This document shows, in pieces, positions 26,379-35,750 of a stretch of DNA of 61,167 nucleotides; the stretch's first letter is position 1; every line of letters begins with the position of its first letter. This stretch comes from an uncultured Nitrospira sp. (GTDB lineage Bacteria; Nitrospirota; Nitrospiria; Nitrospirales; Nitrospiraceae). The stretch covers positions 1 to 61,167 of the forward strand of contig CABVSA010000013.1 in assembly GCA_902500805.1 (NCBI GenBank), in the 5' to 3' direction. Both the position numbers and the translations under genes were made by a program. The notes under the pieces are model-generated. The model did no database searches. It was given only the letters and a program-made list of their open reading frames with translations, and was not told where the DNA came from.

Positions 26379-27787
26379 GAGAGATGCTTCTCCAGCTCTT
26401 TGATTCGCTGGTCCACTCGCGTCCGAGCGGTACCGCCGACCTGCCCTTTGTGATCGATGGCAGCCACGGCAGTCAATCGTGTGAACACGTCCGGTGTGAT
26501 TCGCTCAGAAAATCTTCGTAACTCCTTGAGTGAGAGATCCGTCATCTCACAGCCACGATCGAGGGCCGCTCGAACGATCCGTCCCGTAATGCCGTGTGCC
26601 TCACGAAACGGCACTCCCTTCATGACCAAGTAGTCGGCCAGCTCGGTGGCCAACAGTCCGCCTCCTTGCAATGCGCGCGCGAGCGTTTCTCGGTTGACTT
26701 GTACGTGGCGCATCAATTCGGTCATCACCTCAAGCGAGGAGTTCACGGTGTCAAGCGCATCGAAGAGTGCCGGTTTGTCTTCCTGCAAATCGCGATTATA
26801 AGTGAGGGGCAGAGCTTTTAGCAGTGCCAGCAGGTTGAATAGGTGTCCATAGACGCGACCTGTTTTTCCTCGAACCAACTCGGGGATATCGGGGTTCTTT
26901 TTCTGCGGCATCATACTGCTTCCCGTACAGAAGGCATCGGGCAAGTCGACGAATTGGAACTCCTGTGTGGCCCACAGGATCAATTCTTCACTGAGCCGTG
27001 ATAAATGCATCATTACGATGGAAAGGGCCGAGGCCACTTCGATCATGAAATCGCGATCAGACACTGCATCCATGCTGTTGGCGGTGACGGTGGGAAAATC
27101 TAACAACTCAGCCGTATACCGCCGATTGATCGGATAGTTCGTGCCGGCGAGGGCACCGGATCCCAGCGGCATGACGTTGAGTCGGTTCCTCGCGTCACGC
27201 AGTCGACCCTTGTCCCGTTCGAGCATCTCGACATAGGCCAACAGGTGATGGGCGAAGAGGACCGGTTGAGCTCGCTGGAGATGAGTGTAACCGGGCATCA
27301 TCACCGCACGGTTCTCAGCCGCCTTTGCAACCAACGTACGTTGCAGATCGAGTACTCGTGCGTGGAGTGTGTCTAAGTAGGTGCGTACATACAGCCGAAT
27401 ATCCAACGCGACCTGATCATTCCGGCTTCGACCGGTATGTAACTTCCCGCCCAAGGGGCCGATGATCTCTGTTAATCGGCGTTCGATTGCCATGTGAATA
27501 TCTTCGTCTTGCGGCGTAAAGGTGAACTGACCTCGATCCAGCTCTCCCTTCACTGCGTCCAACCCACGAATGATCTTCCGAGTTTCTATTTCCGTCAGGA
27601 TCTTTGCCTTTGCAAGGGTCTTACAGTGGGCGATACTCCCGGCGATATCCTCGGCATACAGCCGGCCATCAACCATCACGGAGCGCGTAAACGCTTCCAC
27701 CAATCGATGAGTCTTCTCCCGAAACCGGCCATCCCATGCCTTTTGTGCATGGTCGGCGGTCTTTGGATGCTGTCTGCGTTTGGCCAT
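26375..27787 (-). CDS. argH: Argininosuccinate lyase
   Basis: A 470-residue lyase with the fumarase-superfamily signature GSSMMPQKKNPD, plus HTGRSRNDQVALD and GYTHLQRAQPV. It splits argininosuccinate into arginine and fumarate. It shares one base with argG and 4 bp with the downstream lipoprotein gene. Confidence 0.97.
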   Translation of the reverse strand: MAKRRQHPKTADHAQKAWDGRFREKTHRLVEAFTRSVMVDGRLYAEDIAGSIAHCKTLAKAKILTEIETRKIIRGLDAVKGELDRGQFTFTPQDEDIHMAIERRLTEIIGPLGGKLHTGRSRNDQVALDIRLYVRTYLDTLHARVLDLQRTLVAKAAENRAVMMPGYTHLQRAQPVLFAHHLLAYVEMLERDKGRLRDARNRLNVMPLGSGALAGTNYPINRRYTAELLDFPTVTANSMDAVSDRDFMIEVASALSIVMMHLSRLSEELILWATQEFQFVDLPDAFCTGSSMMPQKKNPDIPELVRGKTGRVYGHLFNLLALLKALPLTYNRDLQEDKPALFDALDTVNSSLEVMTELMRHVQVNRETLARALQGGGLLATELADYLVMKGVPFREAHGITGRIVRAALDRGCEMTDLSLKELRRFSERITPDVFTRLTAVAAIDHKGQVGGTARTRVDQRIKELEKHLS

Positions 27788-29001
27788 CAGGACGAAGCTT
27801 TCTTTCCTTGTGCGCGGATCTTGAGCCGCAATGCGTTCAAACGAATGAACCCTTCCGCATCCTTCTGGTTGTAGACTTCATCTTCCTCGAAGGTGGCGAT
27901 GTCCAATCGATACAGTGAGCGCTTCGATTTGCGCCCCGCCAGCGTACAACTTCCCTTATAGAGCTTGACGCGGGCAATGCCGCTGACGTCTTTCTGGGCC
28001 TCATCGATCGCGGCCTGCAGCATGTCCCGCTCCGGGCTGAACCAATAGCCGTTGTAGATCAAGTCGGCAAACCGTGGGATTAAGCTGTCACGGAAATGCA
28101 GGACCTCGCGGTCCATCGTCAAGGACTCAATCCCCCGATGCGCCACATGGAGAATCGTGCCTCCGGGTGTTTCGTACACCCCGCGCGATTTCATCCCGAC
28201 ATAACGGTTTTCTACCAGATCGACCCGTCCGACCCCATGTGCACCGCCTATCTCGTTGAGATGAGCCAGTAAAGCGGCCGGACGCATCTTCTTTCCGTCG
28301 ACGGCGACCGGGTTGCCTGCGTGATATTCGATCTCGACTTCCTGCGCCTTATTCGGTGCTTTCTCCGGAGAGACGGTCAATTGGAAGATTTCGTCGGGTG
28401 GCGATTCCCAGGGGTCTTCAAGGATACCGCCTTCATAGCTGATGTGGAACAGATTGGGGTCGGTGCTGTACGGCTTGGCCTTGGTCGCGGTCACGGGGAT
28501 ACCGTGCCGCTCGGCATACTCAATGAGTTCACGGCGAGACCGCATGGTCCATTCCCGCCAGGGAGCGATGATTTTGAGCTGCGGGGCGAGGGCCATGTAG
28601 GTGAGCTCAAAGCGCACCTGGTCATTGCCTTTTCCCGTGGCTCCGTGCGACACGGCTTCGGCGCCTTCCTTCAACGCGATTTCAGCTTGTCGGCGGGCAA
28701 TCAATGGGCGAGCGATTGATGTTCCGAGGAGGTAGCTGCCTTCATACAGGGCATTTCCGCGCAACATCGGGAACACGTAATCTTTGACGAATGTCTCTCG
28801 CAGATCTTCCACGTAGACCTTCTTAACACCCAACGCGTGAGCCTTCTTCTTCACGGCGTTGAGATCTTCTCCCTGCCCCAGGTCGGCGCAGAAGGCGATG
28901 ATCTCAGCCTGATAGGTTTCCTGCAGCCACTTGAGGATGACTGAGGTGTCGAGCCCTCCGGAATAAGCCAGGACGATTTTCTTGAGTGAAGTGGGTTTCA
29001 T
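27787..29001 (-). CDS. argG: Argininosuccinate synthase
   Basis: A 404-residue N-type ATP pyrophosphatase with the PP-loop [25 protein letters not shown], and a C-terminal region matching ArgG length. It joins citrulline and aspartate. It sits 9 bp after argF in the same operon. Confidence 0.97.
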   Translation of the reverse strand: MKPTSLKKIVLAYSGGLDTSVILKWLQETYQAEIIAFCADLGQGEDLNAVKKKAHALGVKKVYVEDLRETFVKDYVFPMLRGNALYEGSYLLGTSIARPLIARRQAEIALKEGAEAVSHGATGKGNDQVRFELTYMALAPQLKIIAPWREWTMRSRRELIEYAERHGIPVTATKAKPYSTDPNLFHISYEGGILEDPWESPPDEIFQLTVSPEKAPNKAQEVEIEYHAGNPVAVDGKKMRPAALLAHLNEIGGAHGVGRVDLVENRYVGMKSRGVYETPGGTILHVAHRGIESLTMDREVLHFRDSLIPRFADLIYNGYWFSPERDMLQAAIDEAQKDVSGIARVKLYKGSCTLAGRKSKRSLYRLDIATFEEDEVYNQKDAEGFIRLNALRLKIRAQGKKASS

Positions 29002-29010
29002 GGTGAAATC

Positions 29011-29988
29011 CTATCGCGTACCTTTCTTCAGGCTAAGGAGTTGAGTCAAAATGGCCTTTTGCATATGAAGCCGATTCTCCGCCTGATGGATCACGACAGA
29101 CTGCGAGCCATCCAACACATCGGCGCTAATCTCTTCTCCTCGATGGGCCGGCAAGCAGTGCATGACGATCGCATCGGGCTTTGCCCGTTGCAGGAGCCGG
29201 TGATTGAGTTGGTAGGGGGACAGGATGCGTAACCGTCTGGCTTGTTCCCGTTCACGGCCCATACTGATCCACACGTCGGTATAGACGACATCCGCTTCCT
29301 TCACGGCCACCAGGGGATTCTCCACCACCTCAATCGAAGCGCCGGTGGCGTGTCCATCGATTCTGGCGCGGTCGATGACTCGTTGATCCGGCTGATAGCC
29401 GGAGGGACACCCGATGACCACGCGCATCCCCACCTTTGCGCCAGCTTCAATGAGTGAGTTGGCGACGTTATTCCCGTCTCCGATGTAGGCCAGGCTGAGG
29501 CCCTTGAGTCGGCCTTTCAGTTCCTGAATCGTCAGAAGATCGGACAAGGCCTGACAGGGGTGACTGTGATCAGTGAGCCCATTGATGACCGGCATGGTGG
29601 CTTCGGTGGACCATTCCTCGACGATCGCATGGTCATAGGTACGGATGACAATGCCGTCGAGATACCGGGATAAGACACGGGCCGTGTCCGCAACGGTCTC
29701 TCCACGAGAGAGTTGAATGTCACTCATCGGCAGCACCAGGGCGTGGCCACCGAGTTGGTTCATGCCTGCCTCAAAGGACACGCGAGTTCTCGTCGACGGC
29801 TTTTGAAAGAGCAGTCCCAGTGTCTTCCCGCGAAGCAACCGATGAGGGACACCCCGTTGCTGTTTCTTCTTGAGGGTGCTGGCCAGCCGCAGGAGCGCAA
29901 GGACTTGCGTCCGTGGCATGGTGGCCACGTCAAGTAGGTCCTTGGCGTAGCGCTCGGTGCCTCGTGGATGTCTGGGGCGTGCGGTCAT
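29011..29988 (-). CDS. argF: Ornithine carbamoyltransferase
   Basis: A 325-residue transferase. The carbamoyl-phosphate loop is KPSTRTRVSFE, with DHSHPCQALSD (HPCQ) and MHCLPAHRGEEI (HCLP ornithine loop). It makes citrulline. The start shares one base with the argD stop. The first ~15 residues are an Arg-rich extension. Confidence 0.96.
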   Translation of the reverse strand: MTARPRHPRGTERYAKDLLDVATMPRTQVLALLRLASTLKKKQQRGVPHRLLRGKTLGLLFQKPSTRTRVSFEAGMNQLGGHALVLPMSDIQLSRGETVADTARVLSRYLDGIVIRTYDHAIVEEWSTEATMPVINGLTDHSHPCQALSDLLTIQELKGRLKGLSLAYIGDGNNVANSLIEAGAKVGMRVVIGCPSGYQPDQRVIDRARIDGHATGASIEVVENPLVAVKEADVVYTDVWISMGREREQARRLRILSPYQLNHRLLQRAKPDAIVMHCLPAHRGEEISADVLDGSQSVVIHQAENRLHMQKAILTQLLSLKKGTR

Positions 29989-31205
29989 CAGTGGTGAGCG
30001 TCTTTTTCCGCCGACTGGCGTTGAGTAAAGAGTGCTCCGAGGAGATCCATGAGTCGATCGATCTCCGGCTGTGTAATAATCAAGGGCGGGACCATGCGCA
30101 GTACATGCTCGTTCGCGGCATTCAACAGCACCCCGCGCGCCAGCGCATCGCTGACCACCGTTCTGGCATCGATCGTTAATTCCATTCCCTGTAACAGGCC
30201 AAGCCCGCGCACCTCCTGGACGACGCGATAGCGGCTCTTGCAGTCAGCTAAGCCTTTCGCCAAAGACTCTCCCATACGCTTCGCGTTCTCCAGCACAGGC
30301 CCTTCAAGCAGGACGTGGCAGACTGCGAGAGCGGCCGCACAGGCCAGTGGATTCCCTCCAAATGTCGAGGCATGGGAGCCAGGAGTGAAGGCCGCCGCCA
30401 CGGATTCTGTGGCGAGGCAGGCGCCGATCGGGACTCCCCCAGCGAGGCCCTTGGCCAAGGTCATGATGTCGGGCTGAACTCCCAGTTGTTCATAAGCAAA
30501 GAGGGTTCCGGTTCGGCCCATGCCGGTTTGGATCTCATCAAAGATCAGGAGGATGTCTTTTTGTGTACAGAGCTGCCTGAGGTTCTTCAGATACTCCCGA
30601 TCAGCGACGTGCACCCCACCTTCCGCCTGGATCGGCTCCAGCATGATGGCTGTAGTTCTTTCCGTGACGAGCGACTCGATGGCCGTGAAGTCATTGAACG
30701 GGGCATAGGCGAATCCGGGCATCAGCGGTTCGAAGCCTTTCTGAACCTTTTCTTGACCGGTCGCCGTGACCATGGCCAGGGTTCGGCCATGGAACGAATT
30801 CTTCATCGTGATAATTTCAAAACGAGCCGCTCCGTAGCGCTCATGCCCGTAGCGTCGTGCCAGCTTGATCGCCGCTTCGTTGGCTTCGGCACCGCTGTTA
30901 CAAAAGAACACGCGGTCGGCGAACGAATGGTCGACCAGCAAACGGGCCAGCTTCACCTGGGGCTCAGTGTAATACAGATTGGAGGTATGGATGAGTTGAG
31001 CCGCTTGGCGTTGGATCGCCTGGACAAGGTCCGGATGCCCATACCCTAAAATATTTACTGCGATCCCCGCCACAAAATCCAGGTACTCGCGGCCCTCCAG
31101 ATCGTAGACCTTCGCACCTCGCCCCCGCACGATCGAGAGCGGTTGGCGGGTGTAAGTCTGCATCAGGTACTTGGCCGCGTCGTCCTTCAATTCCTCAGTC
31201 GGCAT
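29988..31205 (-). CDS. argD: Acetylornithine aminotransferase
   Basis: A 405-residue class III PLP aminotransferase with FCNSGAEANEAAIKLAR, SFHGRT, LLIFDEIQTGMGRTG and the PLP lysine in TLAKGLAGGVPIGA. It converts N-acetylglutamate semialdehyde to acetylornithine, and such enzymes can also serve lysine synthesis. First gene of the eight-gene arg/lys operon. The 5' region is shared with a divergent gene at 31383; a lone TTGACA lies upstream on the minus strand without a good -10. Confidence 0.95.
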   Translation of the reverse strand: MPTEELKDDAAKYLMQTYTRQPLSIVRGRGAKVYDLEGREYLDFVAGIAVNILGYGHPDLVQAIQRQAAQLIHTSNLYYTEPQVKLARLLVDHSFADRVFFCNSGAEANEAAIKLARRYGHERYGAARFEIITMKNSFHGRTLAMVTATGQEKVQKGFEPLMPGFAYAPFNDFTAIESLVTERTTAIMLEPIQAEGGVHVADREYLKNLRQLCTQKDILLIFDEIQTGMGRTGTLFAYEQLGVQPDIMTLAKGLAGGVPIGACLATESVAAAFTPGSHASTFGGNPLACAAALAVCHVLLEGPVLENAKRMGESLAKGLADCKSRYRVVQEVRGLGLLQGMELTIDARTVVSDALARGVLLNAANEHVLRMVPPLIITQPEIDRLMDLLGALFTQRQSAEKDAHH

Positions 31206-31382
31206 ATGACGTATCCCCTTAGAAAGAAAGGAACGCTAGCACAGGGACAGTAGGAAGAGCAACAAGTGCGGAGGGGAGTGTCAAGCTCAAAAAGAGAGGT
31301 CGGATCGGCACTCAAACCGGAAGCGCATCATCGCGTCAAATGATCCTCTCTTCCATTTCGGAGTGTGGTAAGCTGCCTCGCC

Positions 31383-32039
31383 ATGACGATGTGTGGGCAG
31401 TGTCAGCAACAGAATCCCGAGGATGCCAACTTCTGCCATCAGTGTGGGGCGAAGTTGATGGACGTGACGGCGTCCGCCGATGAGACAGCCGCTGGGAGCA
31501 CCGCAGCCCAACCGATTCAGGACGAGGCGACACGCTGGCGCCAATTTGTCGGACCGAATGCCGATTACTATTTGAGAGTCTTCAAGAAATTTTCGGCGAA
31601 TGGGCAACCGCGATTTGCCCTGTCATGGAACTGGCCGGCGTTTCTCTATATCTCCTTTCTCTGGTTTCTGTACCGGAAGATGTACCTCCATGCGTTTGTC
31701 TATGCCGTCGGTCCGATGGTCTCCACCTATCTCACGGGGGATGTGTCCGCCGGGATTGTCTGGAGCGTCATGGCGGGGGCGACGGCCAACTATCTCTATT
31801 ATTGGCATTGCTGGGAGCATATCGGAGAAATGAAGCGAGCAAGTCGGCTGGATCCGGCTGCTCAAGAAACTGCGCTGAAAGAGTCCGGTGGTGTGCAACC
31901 CTACGTCATTTGGGTTGGTGTCGTCTTCTATCTCATTTTCCTGGCGACATTGGTCAAAATGGTTCAGGACGGTCCGCCGGATTTGGATCAGCCGCCAGGT
32001 CGGCCGGCCAAGCAAGCGGCGATGCAGCCTCAGGTTTGA
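31383..32039 (+). CDS. Zinc-ribbon membrane protein, DUF2628-like
   Basis: 218 residues: an N-terminal zinc ribbon (CGQCQQQNPEDANFCHQCG, CxxC-x10-CxxC), a Thr/Ala linker, then a DUF2628-like membrane domain. The latter includes YYLRVFKKF, FALSWNWPAFLY and three hydrophobic helices, the last (VIWVGVVFYLIFLATLV) near the C-terminus. Unknown function. Divergent from the arg/lys operon. Confidence 0.7.
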   Translation: MTMCGQCQQQNPEDANFCHQCGAKLMDVTASADETAAGSTAAQPIQDEATRWRQFVGPNADYYLRVFKKFSANGQPRFALSWNWPAFLYISFLWFLYRKMYLHAFVYAVGPMVSTYLTGDVSAGIVWSVMAGATANYLYYWHCWEHIGEMKRASRLDPAAQETALKESGGVQPYVIWVGVVFYLIFLATLVKMVQDGPPDLDQPPGRPAKQAAMQPQV

Positions 32040-32093
32040 CCTGCCGGGATAGTGGGTATCCAGGGATCATCTTGATGGAAGAGAGGAATGAGG

Positions 32094-32699
32094 ATGGCTC
32101 GACTAGTCTTACTTCGGCATGGGGAGTCGCAGTGGAACTTGGAAAACCGCTTCACGGGTTGGGTGGATGTGCCGCTTTCACCCAAAGGGATCGAGGAGGC
32201 GAAGAGTGCGGGAGAGAAGCTGCGCGAGGTGAAGTTTCATCGCGCCTTTACCTCGGTGCTCATGAGAGCGAATGAGACTCTGAGGATTGTCTTGGCGGCG
32301 ATCGGTCAGACAGGGATCCCCGTCGAAAAGGACAAGGCCCTGAACGAACGGATGTATGGGGAATTGCAGGGGTTGAATAAGGCAGAAACCGCTCAAAAGT
32401 ACGGTGATGCACAGGTGAAAATCTGGCGGCGCAGTTATGACGTCAGACCGCCGGGTGGAGAGAGCTTGAAGGATACGGCAGAGCGGGCGCTACCTTACTA
32501 TGAGAAGATGATCAAGCCTCATCTCTTGAAGGGCGAAACGATCATCATCGCCGCCCATGGCAATAGTTTGCGTGCACTGGTGATGGAGCTGGACCACCTT
32601 TCGAAAGAAGCGGTCTTAGAGCTGAATATTCCGACCGGAGTGCCGCTGCTCTACGAATTGGATGCGAGCGGCAAGGTCTTGTCGCATCGGTACCTGTAG
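32094..32699 (+). CDS. gpmA: 2,3-bisphosphoglycerate-dependent phosphoglycerate mutase
   Basis: A 201-residue histidine phosphatase superfamily enzyme: [20 protein letters not shown] with the phospho-acceptor His, [14 protein letters not shown] with the general acid Glu, and [12 protein letters not shown] with the second His. It interconverts 3- and 2-phosphoglycerate. ATG 32094 has GAGAGGA at proper distance; ATG 32088 would be too close. Slightly shorter than E. coli GpmA (about 250). Confidence 0.93.
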   Translation: MARLVLLRHGESQWNLENRFTGWVDVPLSPKGIEEAKSAGEKLREVKFHRAFTSVLMRANETLRIVLAAIGQTGIPVEKDKALNERMYGELQGLNKAETAQKYGDAQVKIWRRSYDVRPPGGESLKDTAERALPYYEKMIKPHLLKGETIIIAAHGNSLRALVMELDHLSKEAVLELNIPTGVPLLYELDASGKVLSHRYL

Positions 32700-32797
32700 C
32701 AGACCCGATAGTGCTGAGAGGTGAGTGAGGAGTCATGAGCTTCGCTCAAAACGAAGAACTCACAACTCTTGAAGCCTTCATCGGAGTCGGTGGGTGC

Positions 32798-33280
32798 TCA
32801 CCCGATATTTTCCAGCAGCCGGCCATATTCCGCAGCAGGTGCATAGTCGATCAACAGCACGAGCAGCTTCTCGCGGTCGCCTGGCTCAATCAGGCCCAGG
32901 TCTTCCATGCGGCCTGCTGTTTCGGCACAGATGCCTGTGGGATTAAGCCCTTCCTGATCCACCAGGCGGGCATAGTGTTCACGCCGTTCACTCAACTCCG
33001 GTTGATACTCCACCCAAGTGCCTGTTCCAAGTTGCCCAGAAGGCCACCACTGAGCCTGGATGGACTCGAACAGGGCTTCGTTGATAAGGGCTCTGTATTT
33101 GGAGGGGATATGGGCGTCGATCGCGGCGAGGGCCCAGTAGAGATTCAGGGAGAGAATCTCCCGGGCGATGTGAGGGATTTGGGCCTCGGCCGCCACGATA
33201 CCATATTCCTTAAGTTGCGCGGGGGTAATGGGTCCAGGCATCCTCGTGAACAATGCTGTCGCGGCTTCGCTTGGTGTCAT
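32798..33280 (-). CDS. Conserved hypothetical protein
   Basis: A 160-residue soluble, mostly helical protein (PAQLKEYGIVAAEAQIPHIAREIL; YRALINEALFESIQAQWW; REKLLVLLIDYAPAAEYGRLL). No cofactor motif is visible. ATG 33280 is chosen; a longer frame to 33370 adds unlikely sequence. Family not recognised. Confidence 0.55.
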   Translation of the reverse strand: MTPSEAATALFTRMPGPITPAQLKEYGIVAAEAQIPHIAREILSLNLYWALAAIDAHIPSKYRALINEALFESIQAQWWPSGQLGTGTWVEYQPELSERREHYARLVDQEGLNPTGICAETAGRMEDLGLIEPGDREKLLVLLIDYAPAAEYGRLLENIG

Positions 33281-33417
33281 GGTTGAGTAACATACTGCAC
33301 TACGAGATTGCCCCTCAAGCGGTGGTTTGCGGCGCTGTTCCGCAGTAGTCTGGAACACGTCTACAGCCACTATCGAGATGTCGCTGCAACAAGAGTCGTC
33401 GCTCGTCGTTTGTGAAG

Positions 33418-33470
33418 CGTGAAGCGTCAGGATCCGGATACGAAATACATTTCACGCTCGACGCTTCACG
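33418..33470. repeat. Gene-end inverted repeat (GTGAAGCGT units)
   Basis: CGTGAAGCGTC (33418-33428) pairs perfectly with GACGCTTCACG (33460-33470). The left arm is part of a tandem GTGAAGC-GTGAAGC run. It belongs to the same class of degenerate tandem, inverted gene-end repeats as those at 9536 and 10821. Confidence 0.5.
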
Positions 33471-33551
33471 AAATGAAGAAATGGCCATGCGATCCGATGA
33501 CCGGTCTCGAGGGATATGAGGGGCAATGAAGCGAGGTGTGGGGAAGGATAA

Positions 33552-33590
33552 ATCGCCCCTCCCGGCTTGTTCTAGGACGGGAGGGGCGAT
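33552..33590 (-). terminator. Intrinsic terminator of the OmpA-family gene
   Basis: ATCGCCCCTCCCG pairs perfectly (13 bp) with CGGGAGGGGCGAT across a 13-nt loop, starting 12 bp beyond the OmpA-family stop codon. On the minus strand the stem is followed by TTATCCTT, a weak U-rich tail. Confidence 0.75.
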
Positions 33591-33601
33591 ATCCAACAGA
33601 A

Positions 33602-35038
33602 TCAGCGAGTGGCGACTTTTTGAATCACGGCTCCATATGGAGCTGCAGTTCGGTTTTCGGAAGTCTGCCCGTCCTTCTCACCTAAGGAGGCGATCGGCTG
33701 GCCCGATTGGGTCACAATGATCTCAACCCGCCGGTTCTTGGTCCGGCCTTCTTCCGTATCGTTGGTCGCGACGGGTCGAGAGTCTGCATAGCCGATGGCT
33801 CGGACTCGATCGGCGCCTAGTCCACCCTTAATCAGCGCTTTGCTAGCGTTTTCGGCACGAGCCTGAGACAGCTCCGCATTGTCCTTAAACGGTCGCTTCG
33901 GATTGTACTTGACCGGGATACTGTCGGTATGGCCGGCGACTTCGACACTCTGGGGACGGAACTTGCGCAAGGCCACCCCGATGCGCTTGACTAAGGAGGC
34001 TCCTGCCGTCGTCATGGTCACGCGCCCCACACCAAAGAGCTCTCCGGACGCCAAGGCCAGCGTGAGCTTGTCGCCACGTTGTTCTAAGACAACCGTGCCT
34101 TTTTTGAGATCATCCTGGAGAACACTCGCCAGCTTCTCGCTGACCCGGGAGAGGTCAACGGTACCACGTGCAACGGCCTGCTGTGGAAACGCATTCTTCA
34201 TCGAGGGTGTGATCTTGGCCGGTTTCGGCAAGCTCTTTCCCACACTCGCCAGGATACGCTTGGCTTGGACGAGCTGTGAGTCTCGGCTGGCGAGTTCCAT
34301 TTTCAACTCTTGGTCCTTGGCCACCAGCTGCAGGTCAAGGTCCGCGATGCGTTGCATGGCAAAATCAAGCTGGTCGTTGCTGATCGTATACTGCCGCTCG
34401 ATGTCGGAGACCTGCTGCTTGGCCAACTCCAGACTGCTCTTGGTTCGGTTCAACTCCTGCGACATTTGCTGGTGGTTGTCGCGCGCCGTGCAGATCCCCG
34501 CGAGTTCTTGCTCTTTCTGATTGAGTTGTGCTTCCAACGCTTCAGCACGAGTTTTCTCCGCGTTCAACTGAGTGGCGGCCGCAGTGGTCTTTTCTCGCAA
34601 GAGGGCTAGTTCCTTTTCCTTGGCCGTCAGCTGTTGCAGGAGCAATTCGAGCCGTGCCTTTTCCTGCTCGATGTCTGCATCCGCCTTTTCTTTTTCTTTT
34701 GCTGCCTCTGCTGCCTCGGTTTCCCCCGCTTGGCTCTGGGGCACATCAATGGTGATCGATGTCATGGGAGTAATGGCCGAAACCAGCGCAGAGTCCTCGG
34801 AAGCCACTTGCTGAGCAGAGGCCGTCTTCTGGTCGTCCTGCTGACCTGGGCGCATGTCGCCAGGCTGCAGAAAGCTGACGAGCATGGGAAGAAAAGAGGT
34901 CCCATCCCCCTCTGAACGAACGTCCGTTGATTGGGTGTCAGCATGAGATAGAGTAGCGGCAGCCAGGCTCGATTCAGACCCATTCACCACGAGGGTAACG
35001 AGAAAGGCACACGAGAGAAGTTTCATCGTTCTAATCAT
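33602..35038 (-). CDS. OmpA-family cell-envelope protein with coiled coil
   Basis: About 478 residues with a signal peptide (MIRTMKLLSCAFLVTLVVNG), a long coiled coil (roughly residues 90-250, EKEKADADIEQEKARLELLL onward) and a C-terminal OmpA peptidoglycan-binding domain. That domain includes VEVAGHTDSIPV, LSQARAENASKAL and GRTKNRRVEIIV. It probably tethers the envelope to peptidoglycan. GTGAGGTGGGTC precedes ATG 35038, deciding the start. Strong terminator downstream at 33552-33590. Confidence 0.85.
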   Translation of the reverse strand: MIRTMKLLSCAFLVTLVVNGSESSLAAATLSHADTQSTDVRSEGDGTSFLPMLVSFLQPGDMRPGQQDDQKTASAQQVASEDSALVSAITPMTSITIDVPQSQAGETEAAEAAKEKEKADADIEQEKARLELLLQQLTAKEKELALLREKTTAAATQLNAEKTRAEALEAQLNQKEQELAGICTARDNHQQMSQELNRTKSSLELAKQQVSDIERQYTISNDQLDFAMQRIADLDLQLVAKDQELKMELASRDSQLVQAKRILASVGKSLPKPAKITPSMKNAFPQQAVARGTVDLSRVSEKLASVLQDDLKKGTVVLEQRGDKLTLALASGELFGVGRVTMTTAGASLVKRIGVALRKFRPQSVEVAGHTDSIPVKYNPKRPFKDNAELSQARAENASKALIKGGLGADRVRAIGYADSRPVATNDTEEGRTKNRRVEIIVTQSGQPIASLGEKDGQTSENRTAAPYGAVIQKVATR

Positions 35039-35750
35039 GACCCACCTCACAAAATGGTAAAAGTCGGTACTCCGACAAAGCTCAGTTTCAAAATATGAAC
35101 ACCCAATGCCTGCGGTATCCCCTTGTCCTGTTCTCACGGCTTCATGCCGACACCGAAACAGAAGAAAGCGATCCAGCCACAGCACGGGATCTGCTACGGA
35201 TACAGGCTCTTGAAATTTGGGTGGTACGAGAAAACGCTACTATGTCCTATACGCTCTCTTGTGGCGGTTTGCAACTGGTCCCTGGGCGGTGAGTACGCGG
35301 TCCTTAAAGATTGTAGGCTGGCGAAGGGGAGAGAGTGCACATGAGGGGGCTGGTAGGAGGAGCAGTACCTAAAAAGTAATTGTACATACGAAGACCGATC
35401 ACACTACCTGTAGAGGATTGGGAAGAGGGTAAAAGGGGTAAAGTGGTAAGCTCGTCCCTTGTTGGGAGATGGCATGGCGAATTGCTAGCTCGCATTATTC
35501 ACGAGTCCTGAACAAGGCGCCCTTCGGGCTTCGACTCCGGCCCCGTCAGAGCAGGGCCTCCGCTCAGGGCTAGCCCTGAGCAGGTGTGAAGCACCGTGTC
35601 GAAGTCAGCCAGCGGGCAACGAGCCTGCTGGCTGATGGTCCTGAACGAACGCGCAGCGTTCATGAACTAATCGGACTAGTTCTGTCCCGTACAGGATTTA
35701 GGATGGGTATTTCCGCGTCTCGTGTTACAACCTCGTATCTGGGAGGACTT
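35039..35750. other. Long intergenic region between divergent envelope genes
   Basis: 712 bp with no gene I can support. The right half (35505-35660) is packed with palindromes and listed separately; the left half presumably holds the OmpA-family promoter. Confidence 0.4.
35505..35660. repeat. REP-like palindromic element cluster
   Basis: Several nested hairpins: CTTCGAC (35529-35535) with GTCGAAG (35598-35604); a perfect 20 bp palindrome GCTCAGGGCTAGCCCTGAGC (35562-35581); CAGCCAGC with GCTGGCTG; GAACGC-gca-GCGTTC. GTCCTGAAC recurs directly at 35505 and 35638. The TTCGAC...GCTCAG...GAACG vocabulary is that of REP-type repeats common in environmental bacteria. Confidence 0.6.
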
